This document shows positions 1-6,593 of a DNA stretch of 10,287 nt, in pieces. How positions within the stretch are numbered: position 1 is the stretch's first letter; every line of letters begins with the position of its first letter. The stretch covers positions 1 through 10,287 of the forward strand of contig JADFXO010000117.1 of assembly GCA_015233485.1 (NCBI GenBank). The letters are read 5' to 3'. Source of the DNA: Nitrospirota bacterium (GTDB taxonomy: Bacteria; Nitrospirota; Thermodesulfovibrionia; Thermodesulfovibrionales; Magnetobacteriaceae). The notes beneath the pieces were generated by a model. It worked only from the letters and a program-made list of their open reading frames with translations, searched no databases and was not told the origin of the DNA. Made by a program: the position numbers and the translations under genes.

Positions 1-371
1 ATTTCGTTTTTTTTGAATTCGACGTCCCATGTATCAACATTCGGATTGACTGCAAATTTTGATTTTGGTTTTGCCCTTTTAACCCGCATAATATTTTTAT
101 CGACAAGTAATTGAACCGTAGCATGTACATGTCTTAGCGGTATAGCGGTGACTGAGGCCAGTTGTCTATATGTTAGATAGCAAGACGGCCTATCCCATGC
201 CCAGCTGAATGACCATATAGACCAGAAGACACGGCTTTCCCATGCCGTGAAGTTGACACGCATCAGACCTTGCCGAAGTAACTTATGAGGCAAACGGGAA
301 AAGCCCTTCAGATAATCAATGTCATACGGTACAGGTTTGCTTCCCTTCGGGATGTCTGAATCATCTTCCAT
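1..371 (-). CDS. Phage replication protein O-like winged-helix protein, N-terminal part (runs off left edge)
   Basis: An open frame reads leftward from ATG at 371 to the window edge (123 codons, no stop). Residues 22-40 (KGFSRLPHKLLRQGLMRVN) and the following WESRVFWSIWSFSWAWDRP, LTYRQLASVTAIPLRHVHAT and LLVDKNIMRVKR resemble the N-terminal winged-helix domain of lambda O-type phage replication proteins (Phage_rep_O family): a hydrophobic helix with aromatic residues, a small polar helix, a recognition helix at about 78-93 and a basic wing. Family members bind origin repeats and recruit helicase; that role is inferred here. The start was chosen because the domain needs the KGF segment. It has no upstream Shine-Dalgarno site and lies about where a near-consensus promoter would start transcription. 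The gene is divergent from an XRE regulator, as in phage control regions. The C-terminal half is outside the window, so a plasmid replication protein or another winged-helix regulator is possible. Confidence 0.6.
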   Translation of the reverse strand, partial: MEDDSDIPKGSKPVPYDIDYLKGFSRLPHKLLRQGLMRVNFTAWESRVFWSIWSFSWAWDRPSCYLTYRQLASVTAIPLRHVHATVQLLVDKNIMRVKRAKPKSKFAVNPNVDTWDVEFKKNE

Positions 372-426
372 TCTAAAAATAGTACAAGAATGGATTTCTT
401 TTGTCAAGGGTGTTTACTTTTTAGAA
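371..426. promoter_or_regulatory. 9-bp inverted repeat, candidate operator pair in the divergent promoter region
   Basis: TTCTAAAAA (371-379) and TTTTTAGAA (418-426) are exact reverse complements separated by 38 bases. The left arm touches the -10 and start of the leftward gene; the right arm lies between the -35 and -10 of the likely rightward promoter. Such paired sites are typical for a repressor that controls its own gene and its divergent neighbour. Binding by the XRE protein encoded at 480 is an inference. Confidence 0.4.
379..407 (-). promoter_or_regulatory. Near-consensus sigma70-type promoter for the replication O-like gene
   Basis: On the minus strand TTGACA (402-407) is followed after 17 bases by TACTAT (379-384). 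This matches the -35 consensus fully and the -10 consensus in 4-5 of 6 positions. Transcription would begin about 7 bases downstream, essentially at the ATG at 371, so the message would be leaderless. This rests on the sequence pattern only. Confidence 0.6.
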
Positions 427-442
427 TAAAATAATTTATCAT
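413..442 (+). promoter_or_regulatory. Possible promoter of the XRE regulator gene
   Basis: TTTACT (413-418) and TATCAT (437-442) are spaced by 18 bases and would start transcription near 449, leaving a leader of about 31 bases that carries a good ribosome site. The right arm of the inverted repeat overlaps the -35 and spacer. A second -35-like hexamer, TTGTCA at 401-406, has no good -10 at normal spacing. Confidence 0.4.
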
Positions 443-469
443 CAAACAAGGATAGTAATAACGAACCAC

Positions 470-474
470 GGAGG
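470..474 (+). promoter_or_regulatory. Shine-Dalgarno site of the XRE regulator
   Basis: GGAGG lies five bases before the ATG at 480. It fixes this start and separates this well-led gene from the leaderless-looking divergent one. Confidence 0.8.
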
Positions 475-479
475 TTAGG

Positions 480-824
480 ATGGGACTATTAGGGCATGCG
501 TTTCTGAAGGCTAAGCGGATTGAGAGGGGTTACTCGTTGAGAGAATTATCTGAACGTGCTGGATTGGTGCCATCACATATTAAAAAGATTGAGGACGGTG
601 AGTGTATTCCACGAGTTGATATTCTTTACGATCTATGTAACGGCCTTGACATTTCATTGTACGAATTCTTTGAACACATTGGTGTCTGTTTGTACAAACC
701 GGAGAAGCGATTAAACCTCGTGCCGAAGGACGCGGCCGATCGCGAACGAATCAGGAAGATTTCGACGGAGGGAATTGATGGTATGGCGGTGCAGGGATTT
801 GAACCCCGGACACTGCGGATATGA
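480..824 (+). CDS. XRE-family helix-turn-helix transcriptional regulator
   Basis: A 114-residue protein whose first 65 residues form a HTH_3/XRE DNA-binding domain: an initial helix LGHAFLKAKRIERG, then YSLRELSERAGL (helix 2), VPSHIKKIEDGE (recognition helix with the usual I-x-K-I-E-x-G-E pattern) and IPRVDILYDLCNGLDISLYEFF. No ligand or peptidase domain follows, only a charged tail (KPEKRLNLVPKDAADRERIRK). The protein resembles small phage or integrative-element repressors, and the divergent replication O-like gene and inverted repeat fit that role. The last 13 residues (102-114, MAVQGFEPRTLRI) are encoded by the antisense strand of the tRNA gene at 784-857, so the natural C-terminus may have been replaced when the DNA joined the tRNA. 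The fold is well supported; its targets are unknown. Confidence 0.85.
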   Translation: MGLLGHAFLKAKRIERGYSLRELSERAGLVPSHIKKIEDGECIPRVDILYDLCNGLDISLYEFFEHIGVCLYKPEKRLNLVPKDAADRERIRKISTEGIDGMAVQGFEPRTLRI

Positions 825-857
825 GCCGCATGCTCTGACCACCTGAGCTACACCGCC
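784..857 (-). tRNA. tRNA with CAU anticodon, probably elongator tRNA-Met
   Basis: Read on the minus strand, 74 bases fold as a complete cloverleaf: acceptor stem GGCGGTG/CACCGCC, D stem GCTC/GAGC, anticodon stem TGCGG/CCGCA around loop CTCATAT (anticodon CAT), five-base variable region GTGTC, and T arm CGGGG-TTCAAAT-CCCTG with one G-U pair. The discriminator is A, and CCA is not encoded (the next bases are TAC), so CCA must be added by the nucleotidyltransferase. A CAU anticodon also occurs in tRNA-Ile2 after lysidine modification. The normal first pair G-C with a perfectly paired acceptor stem argues against initiator tRNA. The gene lies 39 bases after rodA on the same strand. Its 3' end faces the phage-like genes, the usual position for integrative-element attachment sites. 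Confidence 0.93.
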
Positions 858-875
858 AATGACCTTGACCAGCTT

Positions 876-881
876 ATTATA
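876..881 (-). promoter_or_regulatory. Likely -10 box of the tRNA gene
   Basis: The minus strand reads TATAAT, a perfect -10 hexamer, 18 bases before the tRNA 5' end. A -35 is only weakly present (TTATTA at 898-903, 16-base spacer), overlapping the rodA stop region. The tRNA therefore probably has its own promoter as well as possible read-through from the upstream operon. Confidence 0.45.
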
Positions 882-896
882 ACAAATCCCTATGGA

Positions 897-2024
897 CTAA
901 TAACAGAGGGCTAATCTCCTCATTCTAATATTTATCAATATCCCAATGGCGATGTAATTAGTTACCAGCGTCGTCCCCCCATAACTCATAAACGGTATCG
1001 GCACCCCTACTACTGGCATCATCCCTAAGACCATCCCCATATTTATAAAAAAATACAGGAACAACATAAATGTTAACCCCAGCGCCAGATATCTCCCAAA
1101 CTCGTCTTTTGACTTCAACGCCGTCGATATGCCACGAAGAAACAACAACAGGTATAACGCCACAATTGCCGCGCTCCCCACAAAACCCCATTCCTCGGCA
1201 AAGACGCAGTATATGAAATCAGTGTGTTTTTCAGGTAAAAACCTTAGCGGCCCCTGAGTGCCTTTCAGGTATCCCCGTCCTAAGACTTGCCCCGAACCTA
1301 TTGCTATTTTTGACTGCTCTATCTGGTAGCCTATTCCTTTGGGGTCGGCTTCGGGTTCGATGAAGGCCACAATTCTGTTCTTTTGATAATCCTTCAAATG
1401 GCGCCAAACGAGTTTTCCCGCTACCGTCGGTACCACAAGGGTGACTACTATCAGTGTTACAAGTATCTTCTTTTCTATTTTCTTTGCAATGACAAGGAAA
1501 AAAAATGTCGATAACAAAACCAAACCCGTTCCTAAATGAGGCTGCTTCAGGATGAGTACAAAGGGCAGCAGGCCAAATAACATCAACGATATAAAAAAAG
1601 GCCATTTTGTCAGAGCACCCTTTATCGTGCTTAAGTATTTCGATATGCCTATAATTAACAAAATCCTGAACAGCTCCGACGGTTGAAAAGAAACTGGCCC
1701 AAGCTCAAGCCATCTCTGCGCCCCCATTCCACGCCTGCCGGCAAATAACACTAAGACAAGCATCACAAGCCCCATTGAATACAGTAAATACGCGGAGTTC
1801 CTTAACCAACTGTAATCATATATCGCAGCCGCTAATAACGCCGCCAATCCTAGTAACATCCACACCATTTGCTTTATGTAATAATTTGGCTGCACAGTGG
1901 TTATTACCGGCCTCGTCGCGCTGTATATCGTCATCACCCCGATTATACTTATAGCAAGAAGCAGCGACAACATATACCAATCGAACTGTTTCAGATACTT
2001 TCTGTTTATCTGCAGAAACCACAT
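897..2024 (-). CDS. rodA: Rod-shape peptidoglycan glycosyltransferase RodA (SEDS family)
   Basis: A polytopic membrane protein of 375 residues with about ten hydrophobic segments. RodA polymerises lipid II into glycan strands for side-wall growth and works with the PBP2 transpeptidase encoded just upstream. Visible SEDS features (375-residue numbering) are GAQRWLELG with Trp105, QPSELFRILLI at 114-124, the loop GYQIEQSKIAIGSG from 232, LPEKHTDFIY with the conserved catalytic-loop Asp269, and the C-terminal signature PVVGVPIPFMSYGGT. The ATG at 2024 is chosen: it follows the mrdA stop by one base (TAACATG), and the preceding codons match no RodA feature. An in-frame TTG at 2060 would add 12 residues and overlap mrdA. 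RodA is preferred over FtsW or SpoVE because of the mre/mrdA context. It is the last protein gene of the operon. Confidence 0.95.
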   Translation of the reverse strand: MWFLQINRKYLKQFDWYMLSLLLAISIIGVMTIYSATRPVITTVQPNYYIKQMVWMLLGLAALLAAAIYDYSWLRNSAYLLYSMGLVMLVLVLFAGRRGMGAQRWLELGPVSFQPSELFRILLIIGISKYLSTIKGALTKWPFFISLMLFGLLPFVLILKQPHLGTGLVLLSTFFFLVIAKKIEKKILVTLIVVTLVVPTVAGKLVWRHLKDYQKNRIVAFIEPEADPKGIGYQIEQSKIAIGSGQVLGRGYLKGTQGPLRFLPEKHTDFIYCVFAEEWGFVGSAAIVALYLLLFLRGISTALKSKDEFGRYLALGLTFMLFLYFFINMGMVLGMMPVVGVPIPFMSYGGTTLVTNYIAIGILINIRMRRLALCY

Positions 2025-2025
2025 G

Positions 2026-3783
2026 TTAATTGCCGGCCTTACCTTGTAAATATGCCTCAATCACTTCCTTCGCGATTGGCGCGGCAACGCTCCCCCCGTG
2101 TCCGCCGTGCTCGACGATTACGGCTACGGCTATTTCCGGTTTCGCCGAAGGCGCGTATGCTATAAACCACGCGTGGTCCCTGTACCGTTGTTTTTGCTCT
2201 TCGCTCTTAAGCCTGCCCGCGATCACCTGTGCCGTCCCGGTTTTCCCCGATATTTGGACTATATTGCTTCTGGCCTCTTTTCCCGTGCCTCCGGCTTCGT
2301 TTACAACCCCATGTAAGGCACTCTTCACGGCATCGAATGTTTCAGGACGTATATCAAGCTTTTTCCGCGGGTTGTCTATATTTCCATCTTTCAGCAGCGT
2401 AATCGGCATAATTATTCCCTCGTTTGCTATCATTGCCGTCATTTGCGCCACTTGTGCCGGCGTTACGGACACGAAACCCTGCCCGATGGCCGCGTTGAGT
2501 GTTTCACCTAAAAACCACTGTTTCTTCGATGGCCTGCGTTTCCGCCTTGTCGAAGGCATTACACCGTCTTTCTCATCAACTCCACGCCTTAGCCCTATGC
2601 CGGTACTCTTACCTAGTCCGAAGAGCCTTGCGTATTTTTCTATCCTTTCAATCCCTAATTTTCTGCCGATTTCGTAAAAAAACACATCACACGACTCCAC
2701 TATCGCCCTGTGAAAACTCACGCTGCCGTGACTTTTCCAGCAGCCAAAAGAGTGTTTTCCATATTCCAACACCCCATTGCACTGAGTGCTTGAATACTCA
2801 TCGATTATGCCTTCCTCAAGGGCGGCTATCGCAACTACCGGTTTGAACACCGAACCCGGAGGATATGAACTCTGTAATGCCCTGTTAAGAAGCGGATGTC
2901 TCTTGTCTTTATTCATGGCATTCCACTTATCTGTCTCTATTCCCATGACAAAGTCGTTAGGGTCGAACGTTGGCAGGCTGACCAGCGCCAGCACCTCACC
3001 ATTTCTAACATTAACGGCAACAAGGGCGCCGGTTTTTCCATTAAACGCCTTCTCTGCTGCTTCCTGCAAACCTATATCTATGCTCAAGGTTACATCGTTT
3101 CCCATTTGGGGCTTTGTCTGTCCGATTAACTTTAACTGCCTGCCGAGTGCGTCAACCTCAATTATTTTCTCCCCGGCCGCGCCGCGCAATACCTTGTCGT
3201 AAAACTCCTCCGCTGCCCATTGCCCGACAAATGTCTCAGGGGTTATGTTGTCGTAATCCGGACTCTGCATCTGTTTGGCCGTCATCCTCCCAAGATATCC
3301 GATTACGTGCGAGCCGATGCTGTTAAACATGTAGCGCCGTGTGAGGTTCGGTTCGACCATAAGCCCGGGGAAGTCAGACCTCCTTGCCTCAATCACAGCT
3401 ACATCTTTAAACGTCAAACCATCCTTCAGCACTATAGCCTTAAATCTATGGCTCACTCCTTTTTTTAGCTTGGCGATGAGTTTTCTCTCATCAACTTTAA
3501 GCAGCGCAGCCAGCCCCGCCGTGTCTATATTTTTTGTCTCCGGCATCAGCGAGGCATAATAGTAGGCTTGATTTCTCACAAGAGGAACATTGTTTCTGTC
3601 ATAGATTATTCCACGCGCGGCAGGAAGCGTTATTACCCTTATCTTGTTTGAGTTCGCCGCATCTCTGTAGTCACTGCCTTTTAATATTTGAAGCTGGTAA
3701 ATTCTCATCGCCAATATAAAAAATACTAATATCACAACGAATAGCGTCAGGCTTAAGTACCTTTCGAAATATTCCTTATTCAT
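2026..3783 (-). CDS. mrdA: Penicillin-binding protein 2, elongation-specific D,D-transpeptidase
   Basis: A 585-residue class B penicillin-binding protein that cross-links peptidoglycan at the periplasmic face during elongation. It has a short cytoplasmic start, one membrane segment at about 11-29, the non-catalytic pedestal with RGIIYDRNN (57-65), and a transpeptidase domain. That domain carries the catalytic tetrad SVFK (Ser311, Lys314), the second motif SCD (364-366, Ser-x-Asp rather than Ser-x-Asn, as is normal for PBP2) and KTGT (514-517). LNAAIGQG (429-436) is the usual conserved stretch before the third motif. A basic insert, STRRKRRPSKK, sits at 411-421. The start overlaps the mreD stop by eight bases and no strong Shine-Dalgarno site is present, so translation is probably coupled to mreD. 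The following rodA starts one base after its stop, matching the PBP2-RodA functional pair. Confidence 0.96.
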   Translation of the reverse strand: MNKEYFERYLSLTLFVVILVFFILAMRIYQLQILKGSDYRDAANSNKIRVITLPAARGIIYDRNNVPLVRNQAYYYASLMPETKNIDTAGLAALLKVDERKLIAKLKKGVSHRFKAIVLKDGLTFKDVAVIEARRSDFPGLMVEPNLTRRYMFNSIGSHVIGYLGRMTAKQMQSPDYDNITPETFVGQWAAEEFYDKVLRGAAGEKIIEVDALGRQLKLIGQTKPQMGNDVTLSIDIGLQEAAEKAFNGKTGALVAVNVRNGEVLALVSLPTFDPNDFVMGIETDKWNAMNKDKRHPLLNRALQSSYPPGSVFKPVVAIAALEEGIIDEYSSTQCNGVLEYGKHSFGCWKSHGSVSFHRAIVESCDVFFYEIGRKLGIERIEKYARLFGLGKSTGIGLRRGVDEKDGVMPSTRRKRRPSKKQWFLGETLNAAIGQGFVSVTPAQVAQMTAMIANEGIIMPITLLKDGNIDNPRKKLDIRPETFDAVKSALHGVVNEAGGTGKEARSNIVQISGKTGTAQVIAGRLKSEEQKQRYRDHAWFIAYAPSAKPEIAVAVIVEHGGHGGSVAAPIAKEVIEAYLQGKAGN

Positions 3784-4237
3784 CTCTTTCTCTTATAATA
3801 AAATACCCTATTACGGCATTTACGATCGACTGATATAATGTAATATTTGCGGCATGTAGTATTTCAGCCGGCCTTGTATCGAACAGGGTGAGTGAAAAAT
3901 AGACAATAAAATTATCTATCGCGGTAAATGAGAAACATAGAATCGCATTTAACAGCGGCGCGAGGTTGAATATCCCCGTCTGAAGAAAATATGCCATAAA
4001 AATGATCGCACCTTTGGAAAGTATATTTGGCCCCAAAATCTTTAAGGCAATGCTGTCCAGCAATAACCCGATCAGAAACGCCCAAAGGATTGCCTTCCTT
4101 GTATCCCACCTTATTCCTATATAATATACCAGCACCACCACAATGTTTACTCTGTACCCTGTATAATTGGTTTCGTCAATCACAATAGCCACTATCGCTA
4201 TCAAAATCCATAGAAGATTCTCTTTGGCCCACTTCAT
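3776..4237 (-). CDS. mreD: Rod shape-determining membrane protein MreD
   Basis: A small, very hydrophobic protein of 153 residues with four to five membrane segments and almost no soluble domain. The family pattern GLLLDS (57-62) followed by LGPNILSKG (68-76) is present, with the polar residues placed as in MreD. MreD is an inner-membrane partner of MreC in the elongasome; its biochemical activity is not established. Primary sequence conservation in this family is low, so the call leans on topology plus exact operon position: the start follows the mreC stop directly (TAAATG), and the stop overlaps the mrdA start by eight bases. No independent ribosome site stands out, suggesting coupled translation. 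Confidence 0.92.
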   Translation of the reverse strand: MKWAKENLLWILIAIVAIVIDETNYTGYRVNIVVVLVYYIGIRWDTRKAILWAFLIGLLLDSIALKILGPNILSKGAIIFMAYFLQTGIFNLAPLLNAILCFSFTAIDNFIVYFSLTLFDTRPAEILHAANITLYQSIVNAVIGYFIIRERDE

Positions 4238-5032
4238 TTACATGTCCCGTCGGCGGGTGATGACCATGACCTCATCGATTTTGAGTGGACTGGCAAAGAG
4301 ACCTACTTTTATATCCTGCTCAAGCATTGAAGGGTTTTTCTCGGCTGAGAGAACCTTCCCGACCGGAATACCGGGCGGATACAGCGAATCAAGCCCCGAT
4401 GTTATCATTGTATCTCCGGCTGCCACCTCTTCCATATCCAGGCCGTGTCTTAGTGTGCAGTAGTCCTCTCCCACACCCGTTAGGATTGCCTCTGTTCTGT
4501 TATCATGGGATTTAACCGCAACAGATGAGCTTACGTCTGTCAACAGAAGCACAGTGGAGTAATGCGCGTCCGCCTTTTTTATCTTCCCAATCAACCCCAA
4601 AACCGTTCGTACGGCCATGTCCTTTTTTATGCCGTCTTTATACCCCTTGTTTATTTCCATCGTCTGCGCCCAAATGTCAGGGTTTTTGGAGACCACCTTA
4701 GCGGTAGCCACATATTCGGGCAGCTCTTGTTTCAAATTCAGCAGCTCCCTCAGTCGCTCGTTTTCTATTGATTTCTCTTCGTACTCCTGTTTTTTTAAGA
4801 GTAATGTCTCAACCTCTTTTTTGAGTTGTTCATTCTGCCTTTCAAGGCTCATTGCCACGATAAAAGGTTTTTCTATATAATAAACAAGAGAGGTTACGGC
4901 CTCGTTTATATAATTTAACGGATAACGAATAAAGAAAAGCGGCTGGACAGGCCCTTTAATACTCTGCACTGTCATGAGCGAAATGGAAAGAAACAAGTAG
5001 AGTAAGAACAGCACCTGGCTCTTTTTAGTCAT
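4238..5032 (-). CDS. mreC: Rod shape-determining protein MreC
   Basis: A 264-residue bitopic protein linking the cytoplasmic MreB filament to the periplasmic synthases; it binds PBP2. One membrane helix spans about 6-23. A coiled coil runs from about 60 to 101 (LERQNEQLKKEVETL, then NERLRELLNLKQ) and mediates dimerisation. The double beta-barrel core (about 107-261) carries the family's patterns VVSKNPDIWAQTMEINKG, GLIGKI and TSGLDSLYPPGIPVGKV. The ATG at 5032 is chosen because it shares one base with the mreB stop (TGATG). An in-frame TTG one codon earlier (5035) would also work. An AGAGGA sequence inside the end of mreB could serve as its ribosome site, at long spacing. Length and domain order are normal. 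Confidence 0.95.
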   Translation of the reverse strand: MTKKSQVLFLLYLFLSISLMTVQSIKGPVQPLFFIRYPLNYINEAVTSLVYYIEKPFIVAMSLERQNEQLKKEVETLLLKKQEYEEKSIENERLRELLNLKQELPEYVATAKVVSKNPDIWAQTMEINKGYKDGIKKDMAVRTVLGLIGKIKKADAHYSTVLLLTDVSSSVAVKSHDNRTEAILTGVGEDYCTLRHGLDMEEVAAGDTMITSGLDSLYPPGIPVGKVLSAEKNPSMLEQDIKVGLFASPLKIDEVMVITRRRDM

Positions 5033-6057
5033 CAACCAACGGCAATCCTCTTTAGTAGGGCAAGGTCCTCAAGCATCTTGCCAACACCCATTACCACTGC
5101 CGTCAGCGGATTATCTGTCACAACGACGGGCAGCCTTGTCTCCTGTCTGATTAAGGCGTCTATGCCCCTCAACAACGCCCCGCCTCCGGCCAAAACTATC
5201 CCGTTGTCCACTATGTCCGAGGCCAGCTCAGGCGGTGTGTTCTCCAGGGCAGTCTTTATAGTGCTTACTATTATAGCAATCGGCTCTGCCAGAGTCTCTC
5301 TTATCTCGTCTTCATTTATTGTTACGGACTTTGGGATACCGGAGATGAGGTCCCTGCCGTTTGCGTCATATGTGCGGGCTTCGTCGATTTTAAAGGCGGA
5401 GCCTATCTCTATTTTTATCTGCTCAGACGTCCTGTCTCCTATTAAAAAACTATATTTTTCCTTTACATAGGCTATAATTTTCTCATCCATTGTGTCGCCG
5501 CCCACTTTTACCGCCTTGCTGTAAACGATGCCGTCCATCGATATGACGGCTACGTCCGTAGTGCCGCCACCGATGTCAACTATCATATTTCCATATGGCT
5601 CGTCTATCGGCAGGCCTACCCCTACGGCCGCCGCCATGGTCTCTTCTATCAGATATACCTCGCGCGCCCCCGAGGCCTCGGCCGCCTCCTTCACTGCCCT
5701 CTGTTCAACGAGGGTTATCGCCGACGGTACGCCTATTATGACCCTCGGAGATACGAAACTCTTCCTGTTATGTGCCTTTTTGATAAAATACTTCAACATC
5801 TCTCCGGCCGCGTTGAAGTCTGCGATTACACCGTCTTTCATCGGCCTTATGGTCATTATATTGGCAGGGGTTTTGCCAAGCATCCTTTTGGCCTCCGCCC
5901 CCACGGCTACGACTTTCTTCGTATCCATTCTCATAACTACCACAGATGGCTCGTTGCACACTATGCCCTTGCCCTTTGCATATACCAAAGTATTGGCAGT
6001 TCCTAAATCTATGGCCAAATCATTAGAGAACAACCCTAATAGCCTGCTAAAAATCAT
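5032..6057 (-). CDS. mreB: Rod shape-determining actin homologue MreB
   Basis: A 341-residue actin-fold ATPase that forms membrane-bound antiparallel filaments and directs side-wall synthesis. The phosphate-1 motif is DLGTANTLVYAKGKG (17-31), the phosphate-2 motif DIGGGTTDVAVIS (161-173), and the adenosine motif GIVLAGGGALLRGI (286-299). The catalytic region LIEETMAAAVG at 136-146 includes the conserved Glu pair. The N-terminus MIFSRLLGLF is amphipathic, as expected for direct membrane binding. The start overlaps the RDD gene stop (ATGA), and a full Shine-Dalgarno site precedes it, so MreB should be made at higher levels than its partners. No residue of the nucleotide pocket appears altered, and the length is typical. 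Confidence 0.98.
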   Translation of the reverse strand: MIFSRLLGLFSNDLAIDLGTANTLVYAKGKGIVCNEPSVVVMRMDTKKVVAVGAEAKRMLGKTPANIMTIRPMKDGVIADFNAAGEMLKYFIKKAHNRKSFVSPRVIIGVPSAITLVEQRAVKEAAEASGAREVYLIEETMAAAVGVGLPIDEPYGNMIVDIGGGTTDVAVISMDGIVYSKAVKVGGDTMDEKIIAYVKEKYSFLIGDRTSEQIKIEIGSAFKIDEARTYDANGRDLISGIPKSVTINEDEIRETLAEPIAIIVSTIKTALENTPPELASDIVDNGIVLAGGGALLRGIDALIRQETRLPVVVTDNPLTAVVMGVGKMLEDLALLKRIAVG

Positions 6058-6479
6058 TTTTCCTCCTTGAAGAGTATCTCAACTACCTTTGTTTTTGCCA
6101 GTTCGTCTCCTATTCTCATCCTATTGGCGTTGCCAATCATTATAATGAATTCTATGCCCGCAATTGCAATAAAAAAAATCCAGCCAATAAAAAGCGGCAA
6201 TTTCCATAGCACAAGGGCAAAGGCCATCGTGCTGTTTCGTAAAATTGAGCACCGTGCTGGAGATACCGTCTCCTCACGCAGGGACTTGACCTCCATACCC
6301 ATCAGCTTCTTCCCTATGCTTGCCCTGTTGTACAAACTGTCTCCAATCAATATAAATATCACGGCCGCGTAAAACCCTACCCTGGGGAGCAAATCAATCA
6401 ACAACATCGCCAGCACGAAGTCGATTGCCTTCGCAAGGACACGCGGCAGGATGCCGGCATTTCTTTCCTCTTTACCCAT
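6054..6479 (-). CDS. RDD-family membrane protein, first gene of the mre operon
   Basis: A 141-residue protein with the RDD domain pattern: ILPRVLAKAIDFVLAMLL carries Arg13 and Asp20, then GDSLYNRASIGKKLMGMEV (46-64) carries Asp47, and the typical end NRMRIGDELAKTKVV occupies 119-133. Hydrophobic segments lie at about 19-46 and 84-116. The family is named for one Arg and two Asp residues in membrane helices; its members have mostly unknown function, and some are linked to ion or envelope homeostasis. The gene overlaps mreB by four bases and has the same promoter, so a role in envelope growth or MreB placement is a reasonable inference but is not shown. The start has no leader ribosome site and lies where a promoter would start transcription. 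The fold assignment is good; the function is unknown. Confidence 0.85.
   Translation of the reverse strand: MGKEERNAGILPRVLAKAIDFVLAMLLIDLLPRVGFYAAVIFILIGDSLYNRASIGKKLMGMEVKSLREETVSPARCSILRNSTMAFALVLWKLPLFIGWIFFIAIAGIEFIIMIGNANRMRIGDELAKTKVVEILFKEEK
6061..6068 (-). promoter_or_regulatory. Strong Shine-Dalgarno site of mreB
   Basis: The minus strand reads AAGGAGGA, ending three bases before the mreB ATG and lying inside the last codons of the RDD gene. It is the strongest ribosome site in the operon and supports independent, high-level initiation on mreB. Confidence 0.8.
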
Positions 6480-6484
6480 TCAAA

Positions 6485-6514
6485 ATAGTAACAGATAAGC
6501 GCTTGAATTTTCAA
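6485..6514 (-). promoter_or_regulatory. Likely promoter of the RDD-mre-mrdA-rodA operon
   Basis: On the minus strand TTGAAA (6509-6514) and TACTAT (6485-6490) are separated by 18 bases. Transcription would start at or within a base or two of the RDD gene ATG (6479), giving a leaderless message. The -35 lies in a small dyad (TTGAA-2-TTCAA, 6503-6514), next to an 8-bp palindrome, AAGCGCTT (6497-6504). Confidence 0.5.
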
Positions 6515-6551
6515 TGAACTGAGCCGCCTCTGCCTGTTCAGCCATAAAATA

Positions 6552-6571
6552 TTATTTTTTCCAAAAAATAA
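6552..6571. promoter_or_regulatory. 20-bp perfect A/T palindrome, candidate operator
   Basis: TTATTTTTT (6552-6560) and AAAAAATAA (6563-6571) are exact reverse complements around a central CC. The site is mid-way between the divergent RDD/mre operon and nrdJ and overlaps the likely -35 region of nrdJ. A second dyad, AAAATA-T-TATTTT (6546-6558), overlaps it. The regulator is unknown; it does not match the NrdR box. Confidence 0.4.
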
Positions 6572-6588
6572 CCTAAATGTAGTAAAAT
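6559..6588 (+). promoter_or_regulatory. Weak candidate promoter of nrdJ
   Basis: TAAAAT (6583-6588) is a fair -10, with TTCCAA (6559-6564) as a poor -35 at 18 bases. A start near 6595 would put the hairpin at 6594-6615 at the very 5' end of the transcript. The poor -35 suggests an activator or a different start site. Confidence 0.25.
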
Positions 6589-6593
6589 TAAGC

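Noticed and set aside
784..857. Assigning the CAU tRNA firmly as tRNA-Ile2
   Set aside because: Both share the anticodon; the stem sequences look more like elongator tRNA-Met, but only a dedicated classifier or tilS-type identity analysis would settle it.
1..857. CRISPR array or insertion-sequence ends
   Set aside because: No regularly spaced direct repeats, transposase or terminal inverted repeats with target duplication were seen.
5528..6070. Long open frame on the plus strand opposite mreB (180 codons), and similar ones at 2030-2677 and 5078-5470
   Set aside because: They are antisense to clearly coding mreB and mrdA, have no recognisable domain, and their composition mirrors the real genes.
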